From an uncultured Clostridium sp. (GTDB lineage Bacteria; Bacillota; Clostridia; Lachnospirales; Lachnospiraceae): DNA of 64,000 nucleotides. The position numbers and the translations under genes are program-made. This document shows positions 35,736-45,271 of the stretch, piece by piece. The stretch is taken from positions 1 through 64,000 of the forward strand of contig CAMEFI010000011.1 of the NCBI GenBank assembly GCA_945915475.1. Reading direction: 5' to 3'. The stretch's first letter is position 1; every line of letters starts with the position of its first letter. The notes beneath the pieces are model-generated. The model did no database searches. It was not told the origin of the DNA and worked only from the letters and a program-made list of their open reading frames with translations.

Positions 35736-35843
35736 CTAAAAAATAGCAGTTGTGATTACGCTGATCACCATTACCAACGCTAACACGATAGCAATGGCAG
35801 ATGAGATTACACGCTGTTTCTTCTTATTACTGAAATTAAACAT
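35736..35843 (-). CDS. 35-aa single-span membrane protein (Prli42-like)
   Basis: MFNFSNKKKQRVISSAIAIV, then LALVMVISVITTAIF and stop. A basic N-terminus followed by one transmembrane helix, as in the stressosome-anchoring miniproteins Prli42 of Firmicutes. RBS AGAGGTG is well placed and a terminator follows directly, so it is a genuine monocistronic gene even though it is too short for most ORF callers. The Prli42 likeness is structural; homology is not proven, and no stressosome genes are in the window. Confidence 0.7.
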   Translation of the reverse strand: MFNFSNKKKQRVISSAIAIVLALVMVISVITTAIF

Positions 35844-35877
35844 ACTGACACCTCTTTTCTGAAAGGATTAGATTATT

Positions 35878-36504
35878 ATGAGATTATTATTACTTCCTCT
35901 TATCATTACAATTTGGGCATGGATCGTGAAACACAATGCATCCAGAGATCGCAGTAAAGACAAACCATCCGTCCGTTCTTATATGGACAGAGAATCCGCT
36001 GCAAACAGTGTTCGTCGTCAGGACATCTCTCATTTGCCCTATATTCATGCACCAATTGAATCATTTCCTCTTGATATTACCCTAAAAGATGAAAAAAAGC
36101 AATTACAGATTGAAAATTATAGGAAAGAAATTCTAGAAGTTGCCCAAAAGCCAATGCTAAACCTCATCGGCGTATCCAACACAGAATTAAAGGAGCTGTA
36201 TGGCCCTGCCAATTTGGAGCTGCTTTCCTACTATGATCAGAATTATACCCGGTACATGCGCTCCCTCTTTCTATATGCCCAATGCATATATGACGAACAT
36301 CCTGATAAAGGGGCATCCATTCTTTCCTATTGTATTCAGACCGGAACCGATATTTCCGGTATTTATGAATTACTCGGTCAACATTATATATCTCACGGGA
36401 ACACAGATGCATTTGAACAATTATACGATGCCATCCCCGATCCTGCTTCCATCAGCGGCAAAATGATAACCAACAAATTAAACCGGTTACAAACCAGAAG
36501 TTAG
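35878..36504 (+). CDS. Conserved-type protein with N-terminal membrane helix, unknown function
   Basis: 208 aa. Starts MRLLLLPLIITIWAWIVKHN, a short signal-anchor, then a basic linker and a mostly helical ~120-residue part (ENYRKEILEVAQKPMLNLIG; ASILSYCIQTGTDISGIYEL) that has a TPR-like rhythm: GIYELLGQHYISHGNTDAFEQLYDAI. I do not recognise the family. Divergent from the 35-aa gene (34 bp apart) and upstream of the ECF sigma gene by ~130 bp. Confidence 0.65.
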   Translation: MRLLLLPLIITIWAWIVKHNASRDRSKDKPSVRSYMDRESAANSVRRQDISHLPYIHAPIESFPLDITLKDEKKQLQIENYRKEILEVAQKPMLNLIGVSNTELKELYGPANLELLSYYDQNYTRYMRSLFLYAQCIYDEHPDKGASILSYCIQTGTDISGIYELLGQHYISHGNTDAFEQLYDAIPDPASISGKMITNKLNRLQTRS

Positions 36505-36636
36505 TTTTGCAATCAACCCCAGAAAAATAATTTACAAATGTCTGCAACACTTTTTACATTTTCTGACACTATATATACGAGTGTGCTCAAATAAGGTCTG
36601 TCACAGGACAGGCCAACAGACGGAGGTGACAATTCA

Positions 36637-37170
36637 TTGAACAAAGAGGAGATGAAAGCTCATGTTCTGCTTGCAAAAAATGGGGATACCAGTTCCTTTT
36701 GTAAGCTGTACGAACTATATTACAAAGATATGTATCGGTTCGCCTATTACATGCTCGGCAATACCCAAGATGCCGAAGATGTCATTAGCGAGACTGTCTT
36801 AGATGCGTTTACCGGAATTAAAAAGTTAAAGCATCCTTCCAAATTTAAAGCCTGGATTTTTCAGATTCTGACAACAAAATGCAAACGCCAGATGGCAGTA
36901 TACGCAACCAACCGGGACCATATCAAACAGGATATCGAGGAAGCTTCCCTTGCCAGAGAGGATCATCCTTATGCAACTATTTTAGATGTACAACAGGCTT
37001 TTTCTACATTAAATGATACAGAAAAAAGCATTATTTCCCTTATGGTCTTTGCCGGCTATAACAGTCGTGAGACAGCAAAGATCATGAATAGCACAGAGGG
37101 CACTGTACGCTCGGCGAAAAGCCGCGCCTTTCAAAAAATGGCTCAATATATAAAGGAGGATTTCGCATGA
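36637..37170 (+). CDS. RNA polymerase ECF sigma factor
   Basis: 177 aa starting at TTG (36637) with GGAGGTGA ten bases upstream; the first ATG (codon 6) has its SD too close. Region 2: FCKLYELYYKDMYRFAYYML, then GNTQDAEDVISETVLDAF; region 4: LNDTEKSIISLMVFAGYNSR and TEGTVRSAKSRAFQKM. It overlaps the next gene by 4 bp (ATGA). The downstream membrane protein is the expected anti-sigma partner. The stretch before it (TGCAACA at about 36542 and a TATATATA near 36571) may hold an autoregulated promoter. Confidence 0.92.
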   Translation: MNKEEMKAHVLLAKNGDTSSFCKLYELYYKDMYRFAYYMLGNTQDAEDVISETVLDAFTGIKKLKHPSKFKAWIFQILTTKCKRQMAVYATNRDHIKQDIEEASLAREDHPYATILDVQQAFSTLNDTEKSIISLMVFAGYNSRETAKIMNSTEGTVRSAKSRAFQKMAQYIKEDFA

Positions 37171-39299
37171 AGGATCAGGATTTTATCAATCACATTCATG
37201 AACAAACTGAAAATTTACCAATCCCTGACAGCATTTCTCCTTCAAGCATGAAGAAAATGCTAGAGGATCATCAAAATACACAACCTACCCACACTGCACC
37301 AAAGAAGCACCATTTTATCAAAGGTAGTGCCATAGCTGCCTGCCTTACTCTTTGTGTGGTCGGCGGAATTTATTCCACCCATTTATTCAACAGGAAAGCT
37401 GATACAGCTTCAGATCAGGCAAAAATTGTCAAAGATTCCAAGCCGGATACTTCCCTCGTTGCACAATCCGGTTTACAGACTCCGGAAAGCTATGATGAGT
37501 ATTATAATACTCTCAAAAAGGCATATGACGACTACTACAATTCCATCGCTTCTGTAGACACATACGGTTATGACGATTATTCCGAAACCGATACCGTTAC
37601 TCAAAAAGCCAGTTCCGACGAATCGGAAATCATGGATTTTGAAGACAACTTTGCCACCAACGATCGTGCTACCAATGCCATATCTGAGTCCGCAGCTTCA
37701 AAGGAATCCGGCAACAGTTATTCCAAGACCAACACCCAGGAGGAAAATGTGGACGAAGGCGATTTCATCAAAACAGATGGCACTTACATTTACCGTATGA
37801 CGACCACTTATGATGAGGAAAGTTACAACTCCATTTACACACTTACTATCACAAAAACTGACAACGGCAACATGGAACTTGTATATTGCATGGATCTGTC
37901 CAAAATTCTTTCTGTCAAGGATACAAAGAATACGTATATTGATTTTCAGGAATTTTATCTGCAAAATGACCAGTTATATATTCTTTACAACAAAGGAAAA
38001 ACAACCTATGATGACAGAACTACCATGACATATATTGCCGTCTGTAGCTTAAAGGACAAGGAACAGCCAAAGATTATCCAGAACCTGTCACAATCCGGTT
38101 ATTATGTAAGTTCCCGGATCAGCAACGGATATCTGTACACAATAAGCAATTTCTGTGAAACCTCTCTTGATAACAAGGAAAAATACGAGGATTATATTCC
38201 TTCTGTCAATGGCGAGATTATCGATTGCTCCAACCTGTACTATCCGGATGATATACTGATGGAAACCACCTATGTGATCACAAGCTTAAGTCTGACCCAG
38301 CCTTCTGAATTCAAGGATACAAAAGCATTTCCAAATTCCGGCGGAAACACCTACGTAAGTGACTCCGCAATATATCTGTATAGCACACGATATAACGATA
38401 TTACTCAGACAGAAATCAGCCGGATTGCTTATAAGGATGGTTACCTTACCGTGGGCAACAGTGCAACCATAACGGGATATTTCTACGATAGCTTTGCATT
38501 AAGTGAAAAAGATGGATATTTACGAATGGTGGCAACGATTCCTGCCAACAATATTATGCTGCTTCGAAAAGCATCTATAGATGATGTTGCCTATAACGAC
38601 CAGAACATCGTAACGGAAGATGTCAACGCCCTGTACATTCTGGATAAGAACATGAAGTTAACCGGAAAGCTTACAGGAATTGCACCTGGGGAACAGATCT
38701 ATTCTGCAAGATTTATAGGAGACATGGGCTACTTTGTAACCTACGAGAATACCGACCCGCTCTTTTCTGTTGACTTGTCCGACCCTCACAATCCTTCGAT
38801 TGTCGGCAAGTTAAAGATTCCTGGTTTTTCCAATTACCTGCATCCTTATGGAGATGACATTTTATTAGGAATCGGAGAAGAAACCGATCCGGTTACCGGG
38901 ATATCAGAAGGCGTCAAACTATCCATGTTTGATATCAGCGATCCCGAAAATGTAACAGAAAAGGATAAGTATATTATTGAGAACTCCGAATACAGTCCTG
39001 CATTATATGACCACAAAGCAATCATGATCAATGTAACAGACAATATTTTCGGCTTTGTATATACCACCTATGACGATAAGACCTGTCAATACGGATATTA
39101 TTTTGCAACATACTCCTATGACAGGAAGACAGGATTCAGCGAGACCGCCCGATATAAACTAGGCCAGAAAAATGAATATAACTATTCCGAAGTTCGCGGC
39201 ATCTACATCGGAGATTATCTGTATCTATCCAACAGCGACCAGATTACAAGCTATAAGCTAGAGAATACAGACCCGATTGAGACCATATATTTCAATTAA
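37167..39299 (+). CDS. Membrane-anchored beta-propeller protein, probable anti-sigma partner
   Basis: 710 aa. Cytosolic N-terminus (~50 residues, ENLPIPDSISPSSMKKMLED), one transmembrane helix (FIKGSAIAACLTLCVVGGIY, ~residues 50-73), a low-complexity Asp/Ser/Tyr linker, then a large extracellular beta-propeller domain of the PF09826 type starting at NVDEGDFIKTDGTYIYRMTT, the family's diagnostic NVDEgDivKtDG motif. The 4-bp overlap with the ECF sigma gene and the topology suggest it senses an envelope signal and holds the sigma factor; that is inference. Terminated by the hairpin at 39304-39353. Confidence 0.85.
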   Translation: MKDQDFINHIHEQTENLPIPDSISPSSMKKMLEDHQNTQPTHTAPKKHHFIKGSAIAACLTLCVVGGIYSTHLFNRKADTASDQAKIVKDSKPDTSLVAQSGLQTPESYDEYYNTLKKAYDDYYNSIASVDTYGYDDYSETDTVTQKASSDESEIMDFEDNFATNDRATNAISESAASKESGNSYSKTNTQEENVDEGDFIKTDGTYIYRMTTTYDEESYNSIYTLTITKTDNGNMELVYCMDLSKILSVKDTKNTYIDFQEFYLQNDQLYILYNKGKTTYDDRTTMTYIAVCSLKDKEQPKIIQNLSQSGYYVSSRISNGYLYTISNFCETSLDNKEKYEDYIPSVNGEIIDCSNLYYPDDILMETTYVITSLSLTQPSEFKDTKAFPNSGGNTYVSDSAIYLYSTRYNDITQTEISRIAYKDGYLTVGNSATITGYFYDSFALSEKDGYLRMVATIPANNIMLLRKASIDDVAYNDQNIVTEDVNALYILDKNMKLTGKLTGIAPGEQIYSARFIGDMGYFVTYENTDPLFSVDLSDPHNPSIVGKLKIPGFSNYLHPYGDDILLGIGEETDPVTGISEGVKLSMFDISDPENVTEKDKYIIENSEYSPALYDHKAIMINVTDNIFGFVYTTYDDKTCQYGYYFATYSYDRKTGFSETARYKLGQKNEYNYSEVRGIYIGDYLYLSNSDQITSYKLENTDPIETIYFN

Positions 39300-39303
39300 A
39301 GAA

Positions 39304-39353
39304 GACCGTCACATTAAGAAAACATATCCTTACAGAATCTTAGTGTGACGGTC
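39304..39353. terminator. Bidirectional terminator between propeller gene and pth
   Basis: GACCGTCACA-TTAAG pairs with CTTA-TGTGACGGTC; followed by CTTTTT on the plus strand, with AAAG before it for the minus strand. It separates two convergent genes. Confidence 0.85.
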
Positions 39354-39358
39354 CTTTT

Positions 39359-39922
39359 TCACTTTCCATTATACTGGTTCATTGCCTGTCCGATCTCATC
39401 CTGCACCATGAGGGCAGCTGCTTTGCAGGCCTTTTCATAACCCAACTCCATGATTTCTTCCTCATCCCTGGCGAAATGGGATAATACATAATCAGCAAGA
39501 TCCATTTTAGGTGGTTTCATGCCAACCCCCACCCGGATTCTTGGAAATTCTTCTGTTCCAAGCATCGCGATAATATTCTTAATTCCATTATGTCCTCCGG
39601 CACTTCCTTTTTCCCGGATACGAAGTCTTCCAACATCCAAATTGATATCATCATATATCACAATAATATCTTCCGGCAAAATCTTGAAATAATTAGCAAC
39701 CTGTACTACGCTCTCTCCACTTAGATTCATATACGTCATGGGTTTTAGCAAAATCACCTGCTGCCCTTCCATTCGCCCTTTTCCATAAAACCCTTTATGT
39801 TTTGCAGTATCTAGCGCAATTCCATATTCATCTACCAAATGGTCAATCACTTCAAATCCAACATTATGCCTTGTCTTTTCATATTGCGGAGTGGGATTGC
39901 CTAATCCAACAATCAGTTTCAT
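39359..39922 (-). CDS. pth: Peptidyl-tRNA hydrolase
   Basis: 187 aa. Recycles peptidyl-tRNA by hydrolysing the ester bond. MKLIVGLGNPTPQYEKTRHN gives catalytic His19 with Asn20; the tRNA/peptide-binding motifs MTYMNLSGESV and VIYDDINLDVGRLRIREKGS then GGHNGIKNI (catalytic Asp in YDD) are intact. 33 bp downstream of the glmU-like gene, as in the common Firmicute glmU-...-pth order. Confidence 0.97.
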   Translation of the reverse strand: MKLIVGLGNPTPQYEKTRHNVGFEVIDHLVDEYGIALDTAKHKGFYGKGRMEGQQVILLKPMTYMNLSGESVVQVANYFKILPEDIIVIYDDINLDVGRLRIREKGSAGGHNGIKNIIAMLGTEEFPRIRVGVGMKPPKMDLADYVLSHFARDEEEIMELGYEKACKAAALMVQDEIGQAMNQYNGK

Positions 39923-39955
39923 CTATCTTTAAGCCTTTCCTTCTATACAATTTAT

Positions 39956-40699
39956 CTATTTCTGTCTTGCTTTCAGAATCTCTTCTGCCTCCTGAAGCTG
40001 TTTCGGAGAATTCACACCCTTAATTTCATTCTCATCTGAAACCACCATCGTAGCCACTTCTCCCCAGCCTTGCGATTTTACAATCTCAATCGTATCCGTC
40101 AGATAGTATTCCCCTTGAACATTATCATTGGTAAGCATGTCTAATACCTTACTTAGAATTGCCGAATCAAAAATATACATACCGGAATTAATCTCATCTA
40201 CCCGCTGTTCTTCCAGTGTGGCATCCTTTTGTTCCACAATTTTAACAAACTTCCCCCAGTTATCCTTAATAATTCTTCCATAACCGACAGGATCATCCAC
40301 AACTGCAGTTAAGACTGTAATGGCATTGCCTTCTGTCACATGTGTGTCTACCAGTTTCTTAAGCGTTTCTCCGGTAATAAGAGGGGTATCTCCACACAAC
40401 ACCATGGTGATTCCTTCCTTACCAATGAAATCACTTGCACATCGAACTGCATGTCCTGTACCAAGCTGTTCCTCCTGCAATACATACTGTACATCATCTC
40501 CAACCGTCCTCTTGACCATATCTGCCTTATGTCCAACAACCAGACAGATATCCTCTTTGTGTGCACCCGCACCAAGTGCTGCCTCTATCACATACTCCAC
40601 CATCGGTTTACCAAGTGCTGTATGAATCACCTTTGGCAACTCAGATTTCATCCGTGTTCCTTTTCCCGCCGCCAAAATAACTGCTTTTATTCTCTCCAT
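39956..40699 (-). CDS. GlmU-type UDP-GlcNAc pyrophosphorylase domain, stand-alone
   Basis: 247 aa. Matches only the N-terminal half of GlmU: VILAAGKGTRMKSELPKVIH (nucleotide loop), QLGTGHAVRCA, MVLCGDTPLIT (metal Asp), VGYGRIIKD, NSGMYIFDS and GEYYLTDTIEI. The C-terminal left-handed beta-helix acetyltransferase of full GlmU (~450 aa) is missing, and no remnant of it follows before pth. The uridyltransferase step (GlcNAc-1-P to UDP-GlcNAc) is thus expected, but acetylation of GlcN-1-P must be done elsewhere. Confidence 0.88.
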   Translation of the reverse strand: MERIKAVILAAGKGTRMKSELPKVIHTALGKPMVEYVIEAALGAGAHKEDICLVVGHKADMVKRTVGDDVQYVLQEEQLGTGHAVRCASDFIGKEGITMVLCGDTPLITGETLKKLVDTHVTEGNAITVLTAVVDDPVGYGRIIKDNWGKFVKIVEQKDATLEEQRVDEINSGMYIFDSAILSKVLDMLTNDNVQGEYYLTDTIEIVKSQGWGEVATMVVSDENEIKGVNSPKQLQEAEEILKARQK

Positions 40700-40860
40700 T
40701 GATCCATCCTCCTATTTATAATATAATCTATACTCTGATTTATCTTTCCTTTACCAGTACGGCAATTTGTAATGAGCCCGTCTTTGTAAAATCCTAGGTA
40801 TTCTATCATACTTTTTGTTCTTTTGCTACCCCTCACCTCCCTAATCTTTTATGGACAAAA

Positions 40861-40899
40861 GCTGCCGGTTACAAATAACATAACCGACAGCTTTTTACG
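40861..40899 (-). terminator. Terminator downstream of the LRR_5 protein gene
   Basis: AAAAGCTG-CGGTTA (40861-40875) pairs with TAACCG-CAGCTTTT (40885-40899), giving a U-rich end on either strand. Lies in the 206-bp gap before the glmU-like gene. Confidence 0.75.
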
Positions 40900-40905
40900 A
40901 TGCAT

Positions 40906-42024
40906 CTATTTTGATAATTCAATCAGTGATTTTGACTTTGCAAATAATTTTTTATATTTTGCAAGCTTTTTAGAAGGAACCTTTATCTTATACTTTCCAG
41001 AAGTACCTTTAAAGGCATATTGTCCAACTTTCTTAAGCAGTTTGGAATCCACCTTAACCGCAGATAACTTCTTACATTTATAAAACGCTCTCTTACCTAT
41101 CACCTGCACATTTTTACCGATTGTAACAGATGTAATCTTCTTATTACCAGAAAATGCATTATCCCCTATCTCATATACAGGGTACGCTTTACCACAGATT
41201 GTAATGGTATCCGGTATCTTAACACGTTTCTTTGCTTTGTTGCCACTAATAACTTTCAATACCGGCTGTCCCTTTACATATTTGACTGCGTAAGTAACTT
41301 TATCCTTCTCTAAACTATAACCAGGAGCAATAGTGGCTTTTGCCATAACCTCCGCTGGAATTGTAAGACTGTCCGGATAATAAAAATTCATCTGGCAAGT
41401 CATATTACTATTGATCGTAACGGATTGTCCACCCATGGTCATATCTGCAGCAATCACCCGGTAGTCCTTTGTACTGACATAATACTCACAAGTAGAAGTA
41501 TTGCCCTGTTGCGTCAGAGTTGCATGAATCTGATAACACTCTGTGGCTTGATCTTTCACTGTCTTTGTTACCTTACCCACATATGCATAGGCCAACGTTG
41601 AATCTGTTTTCACCGTCTGTATAGTAGAATCTGTTTCTTGTTGCAGTTCTGAAAAATCTACTTCATCCGGAGTAAAATAGTATTTTCCATCTTCAGAATC
41701 ATACATATATGCCATCTTGGTATTACCATCTCCCCAAACAGTCATATACTGTTCATCCATCTGTATATTGCCATACAGTACCTGTGTATTCATGTCCAGT
41801 GCAACATCCATTATCATTTTACCATTCAGCCACATCTCAATGCCGTACACCTTTAATGATTTCATTGCCTCTTCAGACTTTTTCATCACGTCATTGGGAT
41901 CAATCTGTTCTGCGGTCTGTTCTGTGGTCTGTTGTGATGTATCTGTACCTGATATCTGCGTAGCCTGGGCTTTTGCTCCGATGAGCATCACTGCCACCAG
42001 ACCGAATAATAATCTCTTCTTCAT
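40906..42024 (-). CDS. Secreted protein with lipoprotein-like N-domain and LRR_5 module
   Basis: 372 aa with signal peptide (MKKRLLFGLVAVMLIGAKAQ|A). The N-domain (residues ~45-220: NDVMKKSEEAMKSLKVYGIE; YMTVWGDGNTKMAYMYDSED; ECYQIHATLTQQGNTSTCEY) has the layout of LolA/LppX-like outer-surface carriers. The C-terminal ~100 residues are a BspA-type leucine-rich repeat (DNAFSGNKKITSVTIGKNVQ then VIGKRAFYKCKKLSAVKVDS) ending in a basic tail, the same pattern as the 919-aa protein at the right of the window. Surface-localised; role unknown. Confidence 0.78.
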   Translation of the reverse strand: MKKRLLFGLVAVMLIGAKAQATQISGTDTSQQTTEQTAEQIDPNDVMKKSEEAMKSLKVYGIEMWLNGKMIMDVALDMNTQVLYGNIQMDEQYMTVWGDGNTKMAYMYDSEDGKYYFTPDEVDFSELQQETDSTIQTVKTDSTLAYAYVGKVTKTVKDQATECYQIHATLTQQGNTSTCEYYVSTKDYRVIAADMTMGGQSVTINSNMTCQMNFYYPDSLTIPAEVMAKATIAPGYSLEKDKVTYAVKYVKGQPVLKVISGNKAKKRVKIPDTITICGKAYPVYEIGDNAFSGNKKITSVTIGKNVQVIGKRAFYKCKKLSAVKVDSKLLKKVGQYAFKGTSGKYKIKVPSKKLAKYKKLFAKSKSLIELSK

Positions 42025-42086
42025 ATCCTGTCTCCTCTCATATATTCTAACAATAGGCGTTTGCGAAACTTTTTATCTTATAATAA

Positions 42087-42143
42087 GAAAAAGCCATCCT
42101 GTAAAGAGTGCGAATCAACTCTATTCGTTTTCCATACAGGATG
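42087..42143 (-). terminator. Terminator of spoVG
   Basis: CATCCTGTA (42095-42103) pairs with TACAGGATG (42135-42143), with inner AGAGT/ACTCT; five T follow on the minus strand. Confidence 0.85.
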
Positions 42144-42164
42144 ACCACTTCTTCCCCTTATGCA

Positions 42165-42440
42165 TTATGCTTCTTCATCTTCCTCTAATAATGCCTTCTC
42201 ATATTCCGCTAAGATCAACGACTGAATCCGTTCCCTTGTCGTCTGATTAATCGGATGCGCGATGTCTCTGTAATCCCCATCTGCTGCTTTTCTACTTGGC
42301 ATTGCGATGAACAACCCCTTTTCACCCTCAATTACCTTAATGTCATGAACAGCAAATTCATTATCCAACGTAATCGACACAATCGCCTTCATCTTTCCCT
42401 CTTTTGCAACCTTTTTCAATCTGATATCTGTAATCTCCAT
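42165..42440 (-). CDS. spoVG: SpoVG, RNA/DNA-binding regulator
   Basis: 91 aa. [20 protein letters not shown] then [20 protein letters not shown], and [24 protein letters not shown] identify SpoVG. In Bacillus it affects septation; in many Firmicutes it is a site-specific nucleic-acid-binding global regulator. Tail is acidic (EEDEEA). Together with the glmU-like and pth genes downstream it marks a conserved Firmicute neighbourhood. Confidence 0.97.
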   Translation of the reverse strand: MEITDIRLKKVAKEGKMKAIVSITLDNEFAVHDIKVIEGEKGLFIAMPSRKAADGDYRDIAHPINQTTRERIQSLILAEYEKALLEEDEEA

Positions 42441-42490
42441 AAAGTATTACACCCCTTTGTATATTTGTCATGTTTTCTCCAGAAAAGGAC

Positions 42491-43615
42491 TTATAATGCG
42501 TAGCGGAAATTCTTTTCTACTACAATCTTAATCTGTCCCGGTTCAGCCGTATGTATTGTGTTGGCACGTAAAGTATCCCGACTCTCTACGATGCAGTTCT
42601 CAATCACTGAATTATCCCCAATATGTACATCATTCAAAATGATTGAATTACGAATCACACAATTGTTACCCACATATACCTTCTTAAATAATACGGAATT
42701 CTCCACCGTACCATTGATGATACAACCACTTGCAATCAAGCTGTTATTCACAACCGCATCCTTGTTATATTTTGCCGGTGGCAGATCTTCCACCTTCGAA
42801 TATACATCCGGATACTCACGGAAGAAATAATCTCTGATATCCTTCTTTAAGAAATCCATATTTGTCTTATAGTAAGACTCGATGGTTCCGATATTTCTCC
42901 AATAGGAATCCATCTTATATGCATATATCTTTTTCACATTCTTATAGCGAATGAGAATATCTTTAACAAAATCGGTTCTTCCCTCTTTTGCACAAGCTTC
43001 CAACAACTCAATCAACTGTCTTCTCCGAATGACATAAACCCCAATAGAAGCTGTCTGCGTCTGTGCTACCAATGGCTTCTCCTCAAAGTCGGTTACCTGC
43101 ATATCATCATTATACTTTACAACACCGAAACGACTTACATCATCTTCCTCCGGGTCAATATCTTTACATACAATCGTGATATCGGCACCTTTACGGATAT
43201 GCTCTTCCAATACCTTGTTATAGTCTAACTTATACACACCATCTCCACTTGCGATGACAACATATGGTTCATGGCTGTCTTTTAAGAAGCTGATATTCTG
43301 ATAAAGCGCGTCTGCAGTTCCCTGATACCAATAACTGTTCGTAGAGGTAATCGTTGGGGTAAATACATACAATCCGCCTTGTTTTCTTCCGAAATCCCAC
43401 CATTTGGAAGAATTCAAATGCTCATTCAATGAACGGGAATTGTACTGAGTAAATACGGCAACCTTCTGAATATGGGAATTCGTCATATTACTCAACGAAA
43501 AATCAATTGCACGGTAACTGCCCGTTACAGGCATTGCAGCAACTGCACGTTTTGCAGATAACTCTCCCATTCTGCTACTGTTACCACCTGCTAAAATTAC
43601 TCCGATTGCTCTCAT
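42491..43615 (-). CDS. glgD: Glucose-1-phosphate adenylyltransferase subunit GlgD
   Basis: 374 aa. Nucleotidyltransferase-like fold: [50 protein letters not shown], and a left-handed beta-helix C-terminus ([20 protein letters not shown]). GlgD forms a hetero-oligomer with GlgC for ADP-glucose synthesis. The nucleotide loop here (GNSSRMGE) differs from the catalytic GGQGSRL of GlgC, consistent with the regulatory role described for GlgD. ATGA overlap with glgC. Confidence 0.93.
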   Translation of the reverse strand: MRAIGVILAGGNSSRMGELSAKRAVAAMPVTGSYRAIDFSLSNMTNSHIQKVAVFTQYNSRSLNEHLNSSKWWDFGRKQGGLYVFTPTITSTNSYWYQGTADALYQNISFLKDSHEPYVVIASGDGVYKLDYNKVLEEHIRKGADITIVCKDIDPEEDDVSRFGVVKYNDDMQVTDFEEKPLVAQTQTASIGVYVIRRRQLIELLEACAKEGRTDFVKDILIRYKNVKKIYAYKMDSYWRNIGTIESYYKTNMDFLKKDIRDYFFREYPDVYSKVEDLPPAKYNKDAVVNNSLIASGCIINGTVENSVLFKKVYVGNNCVIRNSIILNDVHIGDNSVIENCIVESRDTLRANTIHTAEPGQIKIVVEKNFRYAL

Positions 43616-44886
43616 GCTAAGTCACCTACCTTTATCAAACTAGAACCACTCTTTAACAATCCATCTGGATACTCGGAAGCCTCGGTAGGACCATAAATCG
43701 CGGTATTCTTACCAATCTTAACATTATCCGGAATGGTAGAATTCTCACCAATGGTAACAAGACCAAAGGAATAAATCTGCGGCTTATATTCATTCACTGC
43801 CTCTTCTCCAACACCTAATTCCGTATTCTTACCTACACTGACATTCTCAGCAATAATTGCCTTATTAACGATGGCTCCTTCGCCAATTACCGTATTATTC
43901 ATGATGATAGAATCTTTTACGACAGCACCCTTACCGATGGTTACACCGGAACCGATTACGCAATGGGAAACCTCACCAAATACTTCTGTTCCTTCACCAA
44001 CAATACTCTCTGTCACTTTTCCGGTCTCGTCTATATACTGAGGCGGCAGAATGTCACTCTTCGTATAAATTCTCCAGAACTCCTCATATAAATTAAATTC
44101 CGGAATGATATCAACCAATTCCATATTGGCTTCCCAATACGAACCAAGTGTTCCAACATCTTTCCAGTATCCCTTGAAATCATAAGCAACAACCTTGGCA
44201 CCATTCTCATGACAATGTGGAATTACGTGTTTACCAAAATCACAGGATGGCACATCCTTAAGTGCCTGCAATGCAGCCTTAAGAACACTCCACTTGAATA
44301 TGTAAATACCCATAGATGCCTTATTACTTCTTGGCTTCTCTGGTTTCTCCTCAAACTCCTGGATTACACCATTGCCATCTGTAATAACAACACCAAAACG
44401 GCTTGCCTCTTCCATCGGCACTTCATAAGTTGCAAGGGTAATGTCTGCCTCCATTGACTTGTGATAATCTAACATCACTTCATAATCCATCTTATAGATA
44501 TGGTCTCCCGAAAGAATTAACACATAATCCGGATTATAATAATCAATGTATTCAAGATTCTGGTAAATTGCATTCGCTGTACCCGTATACCATTGGCTGT
44601 TCTCACTCTTCTCATATGGCGGTAAAACCGTTACACCACCAATACTACGATCCAGATCCCACGGAATACCTATTCCAATATGCTGATTCAACCGTAATGG
44701 TCTATACTGCGTTAACACACCCACTGTATCAATTCCGGAATTGATACAGTTACTAAGTGGAAAGTCAATAATCTTATACTTACCACCAAAGGCAACTGCA
44801 GGCTTTGCCAGATTGGAAGTCAGAACGCCTAATCTACTTCCCTGCCCACCGGCTAACAGCATAGCTATCATTTCTTTCTTAATCAT
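43612..44886 (-). CDS. glgC: Glucose-1-phosphate adenylyltransferase, catalytic subunit
   Basis: 424 aa. Makes ADP-glucose from ATP and glucose-1-P, the committed step of glycogen synthesis. Catalytic loop [34 protein letters not shown], metal site [27 protein letters not shown], and beta-helix repeats at the C-terminus ([20 protein letters not shown]). Followed with 4-bp overlap by glgD. The promoter appears to be the TATAAT at 44924-44919. Confidence 0.96.
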   Translation of the reverse strand: MIKKEMIAMLLAGGQGSRLGVLTSNLAKPAVAFGGKYKIIDFPLSNCINSGIDTVGVLTQYRPLRLNQHIGIGIPWDLDRSIGGVTVLPPYEKSENSQWYTGTANAIYQNLEYIDYYNPDYVLILSGDHIYKMDYEVMLDYHKSMEADITLATYEVPMEEASRFGVVITDGNGVIQEFEEKPEKPRSNKASMGIYIFKWSVLKAALQALKDVPSCDFGKHVIPHCHENGAKVVAYDFKGYWKDVGTLGSYWEANMELVDIIPEFNLYEEFWRIYTKSDILPPQYIDETGKVTESIVGEGTEVFGEVSHCVIGSGVTIGKGAVVKDSIIMNNTVIGEGAIVNKAIIAENVSVGKNTELGVGEEAVNEYKPQIYSFGLVTIGENSTIPDNVKIGKNTAIYGPTEASEYPDGLLKSGSSLIKVGDLA

Positions 44887-45271
44887 AGTGTCACCCCTTT
44901 ATGCTAAATATGTAGTACATTATAACATTAAAATCAAAAAAATGGAATAATTTTTATGCAATTTTACATATTTTTTATTAAATTTGTTAATTTCTTCATG
45001 AAAAGTCTCTGTTTTGGCATGTTTATTTAATTTTTTTGTCGCTTTTTTGCTTTTATTTTATATATTTTGCACAAAACTGGTTAATTCTTCCAATTGCAAT
45101 CATACCTCAAATTGAATATTCTACATCCTTTTTTTAATACATTTTATCCAAAAGCACCGGGAAGAATGGAAGATTTTCTAAAAATGCGGTATAGTAATAC
45201 AGAAAAGTTCAATAACACTATGTGAAGGAGCATACAATTCCAATTATATTTTTTAGAAAGGATCAACTTAT
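44887..45271. other. Divergent intergenic region between glgC and asnS
   Basis: Very AT-rich. On the minus strand a TG-extended -10 (TGTTATAAT, TATAAT at 44924-44919) precedes glgC by ~35 nt. On the plus strand a TATAGT at 45190-45195 with a poor -35 may serve asnS. I see no T-box, riboswitch or small gene here. Confidence 0.5.

Noticed and set aside
45100-45271. T-box or riboswitch upstream of asnS
   Set aside because: No T-box sequence, specifier-like stem or terminator/antiterminator pair could be found.
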